Shown here piece after piece: positions 16,802 to 24,812 of a stretch of DNA of 37,963 nucleotides. Positions within the stretch are counted from its first letter, which is position 1; every line of letters starts with the position of its first letter. This DNA is from Bacteroidales bacterium (lineage in GTDB: Bacteria; Bacteroidota; Bacteroidia; Bacteroidales; JAIOZK01), in the NCBI GenBank assembly GCA_021740625.1, contig JAIOZK010000011.1:1-37963 (forward strand), read 5' to 3'. Below the pieces are notes generated by a model that was not told the origin of the DNA, searched no databases, and was given only the letters and a program-made list of their open reading frames with translations. Made by a program: the position numbers and the translations under genes.

Positions 16802-18283
16802 TTAATGAACAATCAATTTGATGCTTTCGCTTTCTTCTCCGATCGTGAGGGTGCAAATATACAATCCGGGCGGGACTTTTTGGTTGTTTTGTTTCTTTAG
16901 ATTCCAAAAAACTGTTTGCTTTCCGCTTCCCCTGATAAACCATTGCCATTGCCTAATTATTTTTCCTTTGGTATCGCTAATCTTAAGAGAACAATTTCCC
17001 GAATTAAAAGCATAAAATTCAATTGTTGCTTTCGTATTGGCAGGATTAGGGCTTGATTTTAATCCAGTGAGTTTTATGTGTTCATTGTCTTCTATACTAC
17101 CATACAAAAGCATATAAACATATGAATAATAAATTCCCCAGCGACCATTGGCAAAGGATTCCCAGAAGACCAGGAATTTACCATAGGGCAAAATTGGCGG
17201 ACCGGCATAAATTACGGGATTTCTGTCGGGAACATCGTTGTTGGAAATATTGACAAAATGATCCGGCCACTCATAAGTATCATTTGCATAGATCTCAGTA
17301 CTGCCAACACTGTCCAGCACAAGGGATGCCACAGCCAGATAATCGCAAAAAGGATCATAATCTACACCAAACCCCTGGGCAACCGAACTCGGGCTATATT
17401 TATTGAACCCATTACGAAAATCGAGCTGACAGAGAATGGTATCATCATCGCTAAACTGGTGATAAAAAATTTCCCAGGTTTCATCCTGAATGTTTTGCCA
17501 GAAAATATATGGCATTTCAAAGAAAAGGATGCCATGACCAGAAGAGGAAGGGGCGATATTTTTACCGGGTACATCAAGCAGGACCGGTTCCGACCATTGA
17601 TTGGCTACTTTTTCTGTTTTGAAAATTTTCGATTCATTTGAAACCATTTTCTGGTAAGCAACATAGGTTTCATAGACCTGGCTCAAACTGGGGTTGAAAC
17701 ATGAGCCCGAGTCTATCGTAATGATATCCGTATGTTGAATATATCCATCCGCAAAAAAGAATCGTGTTGATTTTATTGAACTGTCGCTTTGCCATACAAT
17801 ATTTAGAGAACTATTTTCCGGATGATTGCTCACCGAAATATTATGATCTACGGCATCGGAAACCAAAAATGGTATGGGCGGACCGAAAGATATATTGTTG
17901 CGGAATTCCTTATAATACAGGTCAATGTCGTTATCATGATGATGTTCATAAAACAAGAAAAAGGAAGTATCATAAGAGGGTGGGGTTATCGGCCGGATAT
18001 CAAGCATTTTGGGATTTTTGTAATGGGTATTGGCTTTTAGTAAAACTTCGGATGTGGCTCCCGGAGGATGGATTTTTTTAAAATAAATACCAGTGGCAGA
18101 AATATCCCAGGATTTTTCCCAGACCAGGTACTCCGCCTCAAAAGGGTATTCGATTGAATAAAGGTAATGAGCATTTTTGTTATCTGACCATGTATCGGTT
18201 AACAGGATAGGCTCACACCAGGAAAAATTCTGGGATATGCCCGCATGAGATAAAAAGATCAATATGATAAATATTTTTTTCAT
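16802..18283 (-). CDS. Secreted protein with type IX secretion C-terminal sorting domain
   Basis: The chosen start MKKIFIILIFLSHAGISQ gives a signal peptide and 493 residues in total. The body (about 20-400) is a beta-rich repeat region with aromatic strands, such as YLVWEKSWD, IVWQSDSS, IFWQNIQDETWEIFYHQ and FLVFWESFANGRWGIYYSY, resembling beta-propeller blades. The last 80 residues are a type A T9SS sorting domain: SSPNPANTKATIEFY, SLKISDTKGKII and PPGLYICTLTIG, ending SIKLIVH. Such proteins cross the outer membrane by the type IX machinery and are attached or released. The ligand or enzymatic role is unknown, and no catalytic motif was seen. Confidence 0.8.
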   Translation of the reverse strand: MKKIFIILIFLSHAGISQNFSWCEPILLTDTWSDNKNAHYLYSIEYPFEAEYLVWEKSWDISATGIYFKKIHPPGATSEVLLKANTHYKNPKMLDIRPITPPSYDTSFFLFYEHHHDNDIDLYYKEFRNNISFGPPIPFLVSDAVDHNISVSNHPENSSLNIVWQSDSSIKSTRFFFADGYIQHTDIITIDSGSCFNPSLSQVYETYVAYQKMVSNESKIFKTEKVANQWSEPVLLDVPGKNIAPSSSGHGILFFEMPYIFWQNIQDETWEIFYHQFSDDDTILCQLDFRNGFNKYSPSSVAQGFGVDYDPFCDYLAVASLVLDSVGSTEIYANDTYEWPDHFVNISNNDVPDRNPVIYAGPPILPYGKFLVFWESFANGRWGIYYSYVYMLLYGSIEDNEHIKLTGLKSSPNPANTKATIEFYAFNSGNCSLKISDTKGKIIRQWQWFIRGSGKQTVFWNLKKQNNQKVPPGLYICTLTIGEESESIKLIVH

Positions 18284-18380
18284 GATATATGGTTTTGGTT
18301 GCAAGAATAAAAGTAAGAAAAAACTGATTCAATATCATAACTTGTTAACAACAGAGAAATTCCCAACACTTCGTGTTTTT

Positions 18381-18443
18381 ACTTTTTGCCCTTTACCTAT
18401 TTACTTTTGCCTTTTGCCTTTTGCCTTTATACTTTTACCCCTT
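18381..18443. repeat. Heptamer repeat, units gcctttt / tactttt
   Basis: Nine consecutive 7-bp units (acttttt, gcccttt, acctatt, tactttt, gcctttt, gcctttt, gccttta, tactttt, acccctt) occupy the gap between the T9SS cargo gene and guaD. The period is the same as at the other arrays, but the heptamer is different. Confidence 0.7.
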
Positions 18444-18450
18444 TTCATTC

Positions 18451-18942
18451 TCAATACGGCGTCTTCTGCTCATTCTCCATCCACCGCAAAAAAACCCCGA
18501 TGGCCTTGTTGCGATGCATTTGTTTAAATGGTATCCTGCGCTTGTGAATCTCCGTATTACATTCACTGTAGATGTGAGCATCATCAAAATAAGCCCGGGC
18601 AGCATCTTTTCTATCGGCTGCAAAATATACAGCTTTGGGGCGGGCCCAGTAGATAGCCCCCAGGCACATGGGACATGGTTCACAACTGGCATATAATTCA
18701 CAATCGCTGAGCTGATGACTGTTCAGCACCTTGCAGGCTTTTCGAATGGCATTAATCTCTGCGTGAGCTGTAGGATCGTTTTCCTTGACAACAGTATTTT
18801 TACCTTCGGCAATGATTTGCCCGTCCTTAACTACTACGGCACCAAAAGGACCTCCATGATTCTCATGCACGTTTTCCATGGCCAGGTCGATGGCCCTCAG
18901 CATAAATGCTTCCTTGTCTTTAATTTCCCTTTCCATCATCAT
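18451..18942 (-). CDS. guaD: Guanine deaminase (cytidine-deaminase-fold, GuaD-like)
   Basis: The 163-residue zinc enzyme carries HAE (His60, Glu62) in NDPTAHAEINAIRKACKVL and PCPMC (Cys90, Cys93) in CEPCPMCLGAIYWARPKAV, the metal- and water-binding set of the family. The extended similarity around these motifs and the ending KTPY agree with what I know of the Bacillus guanine deaminase, which converts guanine to xanthine. A broader nucleoside-deaminase role is possible. The start region reads ATGATGATG. I keep the first ATG, which overlaps the end of aat by 23 bases and suggests translational coupling. Confidence 0.8.
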   Translation of the reverse strand: MMMEREIKDKEAFMLRAIDLAMENVHENHGGPFGAVVVKDGQIIAEGKNTVVKENDPTAHAEINAIRKACKVLNSHQLSDCELYASCEPCPMCLGAIYWARPKAVYFAADRKDAARAYFDDAHIYSECNTEIHKRRIPFKQMHRNKAIGVFLRWMENEQKTPY

Positions 18943-19615
18943 TCCAATTACCTGTTCTATCCGGATGTTGTAAACTTTCTTTGAGTAAAGTTAAAAATTT
19001 ATTGCGGGATAACGGTCGCGCACCCAACGATCTTAAATGTTGCGTGTCCTGTTGCACATCGATAAAATCAAAATTCCATGCCTGCAGTTTTTTAACCAGG
19101 TAATAAAGTGCTACTTTCGAAGCATCGCGCATGGTATGGAACATGGACTCACCAAAAAAGGCTTTTCCCAGGGAAACACCGTAAAGTCCGCCTACAAGTT
19201 TATTCTGATGGTAGATTTCTGCAGAATGGCAATAACCGCTTTCATGCAGCCGGATATAAGCCTTCATCATCTGGGGGGTAATCCATGTATCTTCCTGATC
19301 CTTTCTTTTTACTTGTGCACATAATTTTATCACTTCCCTGAAGTTTGTATCGAAGCGGACTTCATAGGTATTCTTATTTAAGGTATTGCGCAAGCTTTTT
19401 CTCAGAATAAAATTATCTGGAAGAAGGATCATGCGGGGATCAGGCGACCACCAGAGTATAGGACAATCACTTGAATACCAGGGAAAGATACCCTGCCTGT
19501 ATGCTGAGATAAGCCTGTTGATATTGAGATCACCACCCACAGCCAACAGGCCTTCCCGACCTGCATACTCAACAGGGGGAAAAGAATTTTCGTCATCCAA
19601 AAGAAAAATACTCAT
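18920..19615 (-). CDS. aat: Leucyl/phenylalanyl-tRNA--protein transferase
   Basis: The enzyme moves Leu or Phe from tRNA onto N-terminal Lys or Arg of proteins, marking them for ClpS and ClpAP. The 231 residues have all the family landmarks: EGLLAVGGDL, YRQGIFPWY, ILWWSPDPRMIL, GYCHSAEIYHQNKLVGGLYG and GKAFFGESMFH, then FIDVQQDTQHLRSLGARPLS. The length is normal. It overlaps guaD at its 3' end. A TAnnTTTG motif is only 5 bases upstream of the ATG. The partner adaptor clpS is present at 35508 in this window. Confidence 0.92.
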   Translation of the reverse strand: MSIFLLDDENSFPPVEYAGREGLLAVGGDLNINRLISAYRQGIFPWYSSDCPILWWSPDPRMILLPDNFILRKSLRNTLNKNTYEVRFDTNFREVIKLCAQVKRKDQEDTWITPQMMKAYIRLHESGYCHSAEIYHQNKLVGGLYGVSLGKAFFGESMFHTMRDASKVALYYLVKKLQAWNFDFIDVQQDTQHLRSLGARPLSRNKFLTLLKESLQHPDRTGNWNDDGKGN

Positions 19616-19620
19616 TTATA

Positions 19621-19628
19621 CAAAATTA
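19621..19628 (-). promoter_or_regulatory. Putative -7 element next to the aat start codon
   Basis: Minus-strand TAATTTTG matches TAnnTTTG and ends 5 bases before the ATG. If used, the aat mRNA would be leaderless or almost so. The -33 element is not visible at the usual spacing. Confidence 0.35.
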
Positions 19629-19645
19629 AAGAATAATTGCCGGCA

Positions 19646-19666
19646 GCAGGAAGGCAATTTTCCTGC
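19646..19666 (-). terminator. Hairpin between hsp20 and aat, possible weak terminator
   Basis: A perfect 7-bp stem GCAGGAA / TTCCTGC with a 7-base loop lies downstream of the hsp20 stop. There is no good U-run directly after it, so termination is uncertain. Confidence 0.35.
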
Positions 19667-19708
19667 AATGAAGGATTCAATCACTAATTTTGCATAAAAC
19701 CGGGATTG

Positions 19709-20098
19709 CTACGCTTTTGGTATGCTGATCCTGTAAATTCCGTCAATGTAGTCGAGCTCGATGTCTTTTTCATCCACATCAACAGGCAGGTTTACCAGCC
19801 GCTGGAATGTGCTGAATTCGTATTCCTGCCGGATGTAATCGTTGCTTACATCTTCAAGTTCTTTACCCGTTCTGGCCACAATGCTCAATACATTATTGTT
19901 GATGGAAACGTCGAAGTTCTCTTTTTTAAGACCGGGTGCGGCCAGTTCCACGATATATCGATCATCCCTTTCAAGAATGTTCAAGGCTGGGATATTCACA
20001 CCAAGGTGTTCACCGGTTTGCGAATTGTATAAGTCATCTTTGTGCAGTTCTTTCCAATCAGTAGGGATTGTTGACCATCTTTTAACAATAGGAAACAT
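19709..20098 (-). CDS. Small heat-shock protein, Hsp20/alpha-crystallin family
   Basis: The 129-residue chaperone binds unfolding proteins without ATP. The alpha-crystallin domain spans about residues 35-125: NILERDDRYIVELAAPGL, FDVSINNNVLSIVA, EFSTFQRLVNLPVDVD and DIELDYIDGIYRISIPK, which carries the I-x-I-type tail. The start is chosen at the second ATG (MFPIVKRW), because a GGAGG lies 8 bases upstream of it but only 2 bases from the first ATG. That makes it one of few genes here with a Shine-Dalgarno sequence. It precedes aat on the same strand, separated by a small hairpin. Confidence 0.9.
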   Translation of the reverse strand: MFPIVKRWSTIPTDWKELHKDDLYNSQTGEHLGVNIPALNILERDDRYIVELAAPGLKKENFDVSINNNVLSIVARTGKELEDVSNDYIRQEYEFSTFQRLVNLPVDVDEKDIELDYIDGIYRISIPKA

Positions 20099-20180
20099 AT
20101 GCATTACCTCCGTTTTTTTTCCAATTTTGTCTTTTTATAATTTAAACGGGTCAAGTTGTATGCCATGGGAAACAGTTCTC

Positions 20181-21371
20181 TTATGACAATTTATCCAGGC
20201 AGGATAGGACTGCTTTTGCGGTTTCACGTATTTGTTCCTCGTTGATGATCAGAGGAGGAGCGATCCTGAAAGCATCGGCTTTAAAAAGAAAACGATCGAC
20301 GATGATTCTGTTCCTGCGAAAACAATCCACAAGCCGGGTAGTTTTTTCCACACTTTCCAAATCGATTCCAAGCATCAATCCTTTGCATCTAATCTTTTTT
20401 ATGCAAGGGTGATCTTGCAGCAGTGAAACAAACAAGTTCCCTTTTGGCTGCGCCCCTTCTATAAGGTTCATTTTTTCCATTTCATTGATTGCGGCAAGGG
20501 AAGCTGCACAGCTAACAGGATGACCGCCAAAAGTAGTTATATGTCCAAGTGCGGGATTGTGGGTTAATGTATTCATGATCTTTTTCGATGAGATAAATGC
20601 GCCCAGGGGCATTCCGCCTCCAAAAGCTTTTGCCAGGCAAAGTATATCAGGGATGACCTCAAAATGTTCATAACAAAACATTTTACCGGTCCGGCCCATG
20701 CCCATCTGGATTTCGTCAAACAACAGCAGGGAACCGGTTTCATCACATCGGTTGCGCAATTTTTTTAAATAATTACGATCCGGAATGATAATGCCGGCCT
20801 CAGCTTGTATAGGTTCTAAAAGGACGCAAGCTGTTCTATCCGTGATTTGATCAATATCATCCGTCTCGTTAAAGTTCAGTTGTCTTATGTCCGGCAAAAG
20901 CGGCCTGAAAGCATATTTCATTTCTTCATTGCCACCCACACTGAGTGCTCCGTGTGTTCCACCATGATATGCATTTTTGAAAGATATGATCTCTGTTCTT
21001 CCTGTGTAACGTTTGGCCAGTTTCAGCGCTCCTTCGATGGCTTCGCTACCGGAGTTGACAAAATATGTACAATCCAGTTTTTCGGGCATTCGTTCAGCGA
21101 GTTTTGATGCCAGCCTTGTTTGTGGAGATTGAATGTATTTCCCGTACACCATCAGGTGCATATAAGCATCAAGCTGTTCGGTGATGGCCTGTTTAACGGC
21201 TTTGTTGCCATGCCCAAGGTTGCTGACGGAAACACCAGAAACAAGATCCGTATAGCGGTTTCCCTGATCATCCCATAAATAAATCCCTTCGGCTTTAACT
21301 ATTTCCAGTGCCAGCGGAACATCCGAAGGCAAACCAAGGTGTTGGTAAAAAACCTGCCTGTTTGTCAGCAT
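20181..21371 (-). CDS. Class III PLP aminotransferase (acetylornithine/ornithine-aminotransferase-like)
   Basis: The 396 residues match class III omega-aminotransferases: VSGVSVSNLGHGN, NSGSEAIEGALKLAKRYTG, the Asp219 of LLFDEIQMGMGRTGKM that contacts the PLP ring nitrogen, and the PLP Lys248 in LAKAFGGGMPLGAF. These transfer an amino group from ornithine, acetylornithine, 4-aminobutyrate or similar to 2-oxoglutarate. The precise donor is undecided. If it makes glutamate semialdehyde from ornithine, PruA at 32314 would take the product, but they are not linked in an operon. A strong promoter is upstream at 21388-21418. Confidence 0.85.
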   Translation of the reverse strand: MLTNRQVFYQHLGLPSDVPLALEIVKAEGIYLWDDQGNRYTDLVSGVSVSNLGHGNKAVKQAITEQLDAYMHLMVYGKYIQSPQTRLASKLAERMPEKLDCTYFVNSGSEAIEGALKLAKRYTGRTEIISFKNAYHGGTHGALSVGGNEEMKYAFRPLLPDIRQLNFNETDDIDQITDRTACVLLEPIQAEAGIIIPDRNYLKKLRNRCDETGSLLLFDEIQMGMGRTGKMFCYEHFEVIPDILCLAKAFGGGMPLGAFISSKKIMNTLTHNPALGHITTFGGHPVSCAASLAAINEMEKMNLIEGAQPKGNLFVSLLQDHPCIKKIRCKGLMLGIDLESVEKTTRLVDCFRRNRIIVDRFLFKADAFRIAPPLIINEEQIRETAKAVLSCLDKLS

Positions 21372-21387
21372 AGTTGCATTTTTAAGA

Positions 21388-21418
21388 CAAAGATATGGAT
21401 TTGGAACTTGGGGATAAA
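21388..21418 (-). promoter_or_regulatory. Promoter of the aminotransferase gene
   Basis: On the minus strand TTTA (21415-21418), a 19-base spacer and TATCTTTG (21388-21395) match the Bacteroidota consensus TTTG-N19-TAnnTTTG except for one base in the -33 box. Transcription would begin near 21382, giving a short leader before the ATG at 21371. Confidence 0.6.
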
Positions 21419-21486
21419 TAGTTTATAAAAAATTTGGTTTGTTCAATAAATTTAAGTTATCATTGCATCCAGTCATTTATTCAGCT

Positions 21487-22293
21487 ATGGAACAGAAAGT
21501 AGTAATCATTACAGGGGCTTCCTCGGGCATCGGAAGAGCCCTGGCAAGGGAATTCGCCCGGCCAGCGTTCAAACTGGTGCTGGCAGCACGCAACAAAGAA
21601 CGCCTCAACGAGATAGGCCATGAGGCAGGAAAAAAAGCAGATAAAGTGCTGACCGTATCGACGGATGTCAGCAAAGAAAATGATTGTAAAAACCTGATCT
21701 TGCAAGCAATTGAAGCATTCGGAAGAATTGATATTTTGATCAACAATGCAGGTATTTCGATGCGGGCGCTTTTCGAAGAGCTAAACCTGGATGTGATCCG
21801 CAAACTAATGGATGTTAATTTCTGGGGTACTGTTTACTGCACAAAATATGCTTTACCCCATTTGCTAAAATCCAAAGGATCTGTTGTGGGTGTTTCTTCG
21901 ATTGCAGGATACAAGGGATTGCCGGGCAGGACAGGATATTCAGCATCAAAATTTGCCATGCATGGTTTCCTGGAAACATTGCGAATCGAAAACCTGAAAA
22001 AAGGATTGCATGTTATGATCGCATGTCCCGGTTTTACTGCAAGCAATATCCGGAATACTGCTCTTGGCAGCGATGGTACACAACAAGGCGAATCTCCGAG
22101 GGATGAAGGCAGCATGATGTCGGCAGAAGAAGTGGCAAAAAAAATCAAAAATGCTGTCGATAAAAGAAAAAGAACATTAACTTTAACCTCGCAGGGAAAA
22201 CTCACTGTATTGTTGAACAAGTTCATCCCTGCCTATCTTGACAAAGTGGTTTATAAGCATATGGCAAAAGAACCCGATTCACCATTTAAATAA
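21487..22293 (+). CDS. SDR-family oxidoreductase
   Basis: From the chosen start MEQKVVIITGASSGIG the protein has 268 residues. It is a classical SDR with TGASSGIG for NAD(P) binding, NNAG in DILINNAGISMRALFEEL, the active-site Ser in VGVSSIAGYKGLPG and the YxxxK pair in GYSASKFAMHGF. The tail has DKVVYKHMAK after a region rich in Lys and Arg. The 16 residues before this Met in the longer frame are AT-rich and not conserved. The substrate is unknown; members of this type often act on lipids, steroids or sugars. It probably shares a transcript with the acidic protein 23 bases downstream. Confidence 0.85.
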   Translation: MEQKVVIITGASSGIGRALAREFARPAFKLVLAARNKERLNEIGHEAGKKADKVLTVSTDVSKENDCKNLILQAIEAFGRIDILINNAGISMRALFEELNLDVIRKLMDVNFWGTVYCTKYALPHLLKSKGSVVGVSSIAGYKGLPGRTGYSASKFAMHGFLETLRIENLKKGLHVMIACPGFTASNIRNTALGSDGTQQGESPRDEGSMMSAEEVAKKIKNAVDKRKRTLTLTSQGKLTVLLNKFIPAYLDKVVYKHMAKEPDSPFK

Positions 22294-22316
22294 TAAAAAC
22301 GAAAACATTCAAGAAT

Positions 22317-22775
22317 ATGAAAGCGCTAACACTTGAAATTAAACCTAAGGAAGGACTGGGGGAACTCAAATTCGGCGAGTCTTCCGAAAAACTTATTTCC
22401 ATGTTGGGAGAGGCAGAAGAAATGGAAGATATTGAAGATGAAGATGAATTTAATACCGTTATATTGAATTATTGGGACAAAGGGATTTCTGCCTTTTTCG
22501 AAGGGAAGGAAAACTCAGTATTATCCTGCTTCGAGGTGGATAACCCGGAAACAATACTTTTTGGCCAGAAAGTTTTTGAATTGTCAGAAAATGAGATCAT
22601 CGAGCTGATGAAAGAAAATGGCTATTCCGATATAGATACAGATGTAGAAGAAAACGGGGAAAAACGGCTTTCCTTCGAAGACGGCATGATCGATTTCTTT
22701 TTCGATGATGATTCTCTCCTGGCCGTTAACTGGGGTGTTCTGGTAAATGACCAGGGAGAAATTGAACATTATTAA
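22317..22775 (+). CDS. Acidic hypothetical protein
   Basis: The 152-residue cytoplasmic protein has no signal peptide or membrane segment. It is very acidic, with a DIEDEDEF run near residue 40 and DIDTDVEENGE near 105. The N-terminus EGLGELKFGESSEKLISMLG resembles the loop-helix found in several small proteins of the form GLG-x-x-x-FGxS. I do not recognise a family with a known function. It follows the SDR gene after 23 bases and is terminated by the hairpin at 22821-22839, so it looks like the second gene of a two-gene operon. Confidence 0.7.
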   Translation: MKALTLEIKPKEGLGELKFGESSEKLISMLGEAEEMEDIEDEDEFNTVILNYWDKGISAFFEGKENSVLSCFEVDNPETILFGQKVFELSENEIIELMKENGYSDIDTDVEENGEKRLSFEDGMIDFFFDDDSLLAVNWGVLVNDQGEIEHY

Positions 22776-22820
22776 GCCTTTTCCAGTATTATTCATACTC
22801 TTATATTCTGATTGCAAACC

Positions 22821-22849
22821 AAACCCGTTTTCCGGGTTTCATTTTTTAT
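22821..22849 (+). terminator. Rho-independent terminator between convergent genes
   Basis: AAACCCG (22821-22827) pairs with CGGGTTT (22833-22839) around a 5-base loop. A T-rich stretch follows on the plus strand. It lies between the ends of the acidic-protein gene and xerD. Confidence 0.65.
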
Positions 22850-23751
22850 TATGAACCTCTCGGATGGTATTTCTCAATCATATTTTTTAAATACTTTTTC
22901 TCAAGATGCGTATAGATCTCCGTAGTGGTGATAGAAATATGTCCGAGCATTTCTTGCACAGCCCGCAAGTCTGCCCCGCCTTCCACCAGGTGGGAAGCAA
23001 ATGAATGCCTGAAGGTATGCGGACTAACCTTTTTTCTGATTCCTGCTTTTTGTGCCAGTTGCCGGATGATGACAAAGATCATTTCTCTTGTCAGGCGCTT
23101 TCCCCGCTTGCTGATAAACAGGTAATCTTCCTCTCCTTTCAGGGGACGAATATGCACCCTAACTTCCTCCATGTAAATTTTGATATGCCGGGCAGCAATC
23201 TCCCCCAGCGGGACCAGCCTCTCCTTCCTGCCCTTTCCCAATATCCTGATGAACCCATCCCTGAAATAAATATTGGATATTTTCATGTTGATCAGCTCTG
23301 AGACCCGCAAACCGCAACCATACAGCACTTCAAGTATGCAACGGTTTCTTTCTCCTTCAGCTTTGCTTCTGTCAATGCTTTCAAACATTTTTTCTATTTC
23401 AACTATGTTTAAGGTATCGGGAAGCTTGCGGCTGATACGCGGGGCTTCGAGCAATTCCGTGGGATCTGATTCAATGATCTTTTCGATCAGCAAATATTTG
23501 TAAAATGTTTTCAAACCGGATATGATCCTTGCCTGGGAACTTGCACGCAAACCCAATTCATTGACGAATGCAATGAAATCCCTGAAATCCGATAAGGTCA
23601 AATCTTCAGGGCCTTTTTCAATGGCATTGTCTCTCAGGTAAGAAACCAGTTTTTTAACATCGCGCAGGTAATTGCTGATGGAGTTGGTAGAAAGTGATTT
23701 CTCCAGTTGTAAGAAGTTTTGGAAGCCTTTGAGGTAAATCTGCCAGTTCAT
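22849..23751 (-). CDS. xerD: Tyrosine recombinase XerD
   Basis: With XerC it resolves chromosome dimers at dif. The 300 residues have a SAM-like N-terminal core-binding domain (1-100) and a catalytic domain carrying R149 (GCGLRVSEL), K173 (GKGRKERLVPLG), H245 and R248 (PHTFRHSFA), H271 (LGHISITTTEIYTH) and the nucleophile Y280, the complete set. The length is standard for chromosomal XerC/D. The start MNWQIYLKGFQNFL fits the family. It is divergent from the secreted protein at 23805 and has no integration-site or phage genes beside it, so it is housekeeping rather than a mobile-element integrase. Confidence 0.9.
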   Translation of the reverse strand: MNWQIYLKGFQNFLQLEKSLSTNSISNYLRDVKKLVSYLRDNAIEKGPEDLTLSDFRDFIAFVNELGLRASSQARIISGLKTFYKYLLIEKIIESDPTELLEAPRISRKLPDTLNIVEIEKMFESIDRSKAEGERNRCILEVLYGCGLRVSELINMKISNIYFRDGFIRILGKGRKERLVPLGEIAARHIKIYMEEVRVHIRPLKGEEDYLFISKRGKRLTREMIFVIIRQLAQKAGIRKKVSPHTFRHSFASHLVEGGADLRAVQEMLGHISITTTEIYTHLEKKYLKNMIEKYHPRGS

Positions 23752-23775
23752 GGTGTAAACCTAAAAAAAAATCCG

Positions 23776-23783
23776 TAGGTTTG
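23776..23783 (+). promoter_or_regulatory. Putative -7 element for the secreted protein gene at 23805
   Basis: TAGGTTTG matches TAnnTTTG; the leader would be about 15 bases. The -33 element is not obvious. Confidence 0.45.
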
Positions 23784-23804
23784 GAAACATAAATTTTTAG
23801 CCCA

Positions 23805-24302
23805 ATGATTATGGAAAGTTTGAAAAGAAATTTTAAAGCAAATCTGTTACTTGTCGCTCTGGTTTTCTTTGCCTTAGCCATATCCGCCCAGGAATACCCG
23901 GTTAATTTCGACAAAAACGGACTAAAGGAGTTTAAGGATGGCAATGACTACTGGAACTTCCGGACCACTGCTCTGGAAGGAAGCATTCAGTCCATACACA
24001 GTCAACCTGATAAAAATATTTTCATTTTGCTTGATATGGAAGGAAATGATGTTTGGCTGAACCTATCACACCAAATGGATGAAATGAATTTGAAAGAAGG
24101 TGATCAGATAAAGGCGCTTGGTTTTTTGAAACATGGAGATGGACACGGAAGAGGACAAAATCAGCACAATAATACCGGATTTTATTTGCTGACCTTTGGA
24201 ATTCTTAACCTGCAGACCATGGAGTTGACATGTCTTGAAAGCAATACCCATTTCTGTGATCAGTGGAAATATAATGGAGAACTTCCTGAAGTACTGCCTT
24301 AG
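23805..24302 (+). CDS. Secreted hypothetical protein
   Basis: The 165-residue protein starts with a signal peptide (ANLLLVALVFFALAISAQ). An alternative start two codons later (23811) is possible. The mature part is about 135 residues, with a beta-rich segment TALEGSIQSIHSQPDKNIF, ILLDMEGNDVWLNLSHQ and GDQIKALGFLKHGDGHGRG. The last is suggestive of an OB-like bacterial stress-protein fold with a His/Gly loop (HGDGHGRGQNQHN) that could bind metal. Two cysteines near the end (LTCLESNTHFC) could form a disulfide. I do not know a family. It precedes rpmG by 81 bases, where the related gene rpmB would often sit. Confidence 0.65.
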   Translation: MIMESLKRNFKANLLLVALVFFALAISAQEYPVNFDKNGLKEFKDGNDYWNFRTTALEGSIQSIHSQPDKNIFILLDMEGNDVWLNLSHQMDEMNLKEGDQIKALGFLKHGDGHGRGQNQHNNTGFYLLTFGILNLQTMELTCLESNTHFCDQWKYNGELPEVLP

Positions 24303-24322
24303 AAAAATTATTGAAAATCGTT

Positions 24323-24353
24323 TTTGATATTTCAATGAAAAACAATATCTTTG
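24323..24353 (+). promoter_or_regulatory. Promoter of the rpmG-DUF4295-ftsY-rimO operon
   Basis: TTTG (24323-24326), a 19-base spacer and TATCTTTG (24346-24353) fully match the Bacteroidota consensus. Transcription would start near 24360. The leader contains AGGAGA at 24371-24376, 7 bases before the rpmG ATG. Confidence 0.75.
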
Positions 24354-24383
24354 CACCCCTGAAAATTAATAGGAGATAGTGAT

Positions 24384-24572
24384 ATGGCCAAAAAGACCAA
24401 AGATCAAAGGGTTCAGGTTATTCTGGAGTGTACGGAACATAAGAATTCCGGCAAGCCCGGAACATCGCGGTATGTTACAAAAAAGAATAAGAAGAACACT
24501 CCCGAGCGTTTGGAGTTGAAAAAGTACAATCCCATCCTGAAAAAGTATACGATTCATAAAGAAATTAAATAA
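24384..24572 (+). CDS. rpmG: 50S ribosomal protein bL33
   Basis: The 62-residue protein [20 protein letters not shown] with [20 protein letters not shown], ending YTIHKEIK, is a typical bL33 of the zinc-free type; the usual CxxC pairs are absent and only one cysteine remains. It sits in the large subunit near the E site. A rare Shine-Dalgarno sequence (AGGAGA) is 7 bases upstream of the ATG, and the best promoter of the window precedes it. The usual Bacteroidota partner rpmB is not upstream here. The gene leads the cluster with DUF4295, ftsY and rimO. Confidence 0.95.
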   Translation: MAKKTKDQRVQVILECTEHKNSGKPGTSRYVTKKNKKNTPERLELKKYNPILKKYTIHKEIK

Positions 24573-24579
24573 TTGAGTT

Positions 24580-24732
24580 ATGGCTAAGAAAGTAGTTGCT
24601 TCATTACAAACAGGCGGAAAAGATTTTGCAAAAGTGATCCGCATGGTAAAATCAGAAAAGAGCGGTGCCTACGCCTTTAAGGAAGATGTTGTACCCAACG
24701 AAAAAGTAAAAGAATTTCTCAGCAAGAAATAA
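24580..24732 (+). CDS. DUF4295 small basic protein, probably ribosome-associated
   Basis: The 50-residue protein reads MAKKVVASLQTGGKDFAKVI and continues with RMVKSEKSGAYAFKEDVV to KEFLSKK. It is the DUF4295 family, found only in Bacteroidota and nearly always between rpmG and ftsY. The size, basic charge and linkage to rpmG point to the ribosome. I recall it as proposed to be a lineage-specific ribosomal protein (bL38), but I am not certain of that name. It starts 7 bases after the rpmG stop. A hairpin with a U-run follows, before ftsY. Confidence 0.85.
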   Translation: MAKKVVASLQTGGKDFAKVIRMVKSEKSGAYAFKEDVVPNEKVKEFLSKK

Positions 24733-24755
24733 ATCTTATAAAATATTATAACTGA

Positions 24756-24788
24756 AGGCTTTTTCCTTCGCTGGGAGAAAGCTTTTTT
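24756..24788 (+). terminator. Hairpin with T-run between the DUF4295 gene and ftsY (attenuator)
   Basis: GGCTTTTTC (24757-24765) can pair, with G-U contacts, with GAGAAAGCT (24775-24783), followed by a run of seven T. It lies inside the operon, so it probably lowers rather than ends transcription. This would give high ribosomal-protein and lower ftsY output. Confidence 0.5.
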
Positions 24789-24812
24789 TGTATAAACAAA
24801 TGAACAACAGCC

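Noticed and set aside
22849-23751. Tyrosine recombinase as integrase of an integron, phage or conjugative element
   Set aside because: It is full-length XerD with housekeeping neighbours, no attachment site and no cargo genes.
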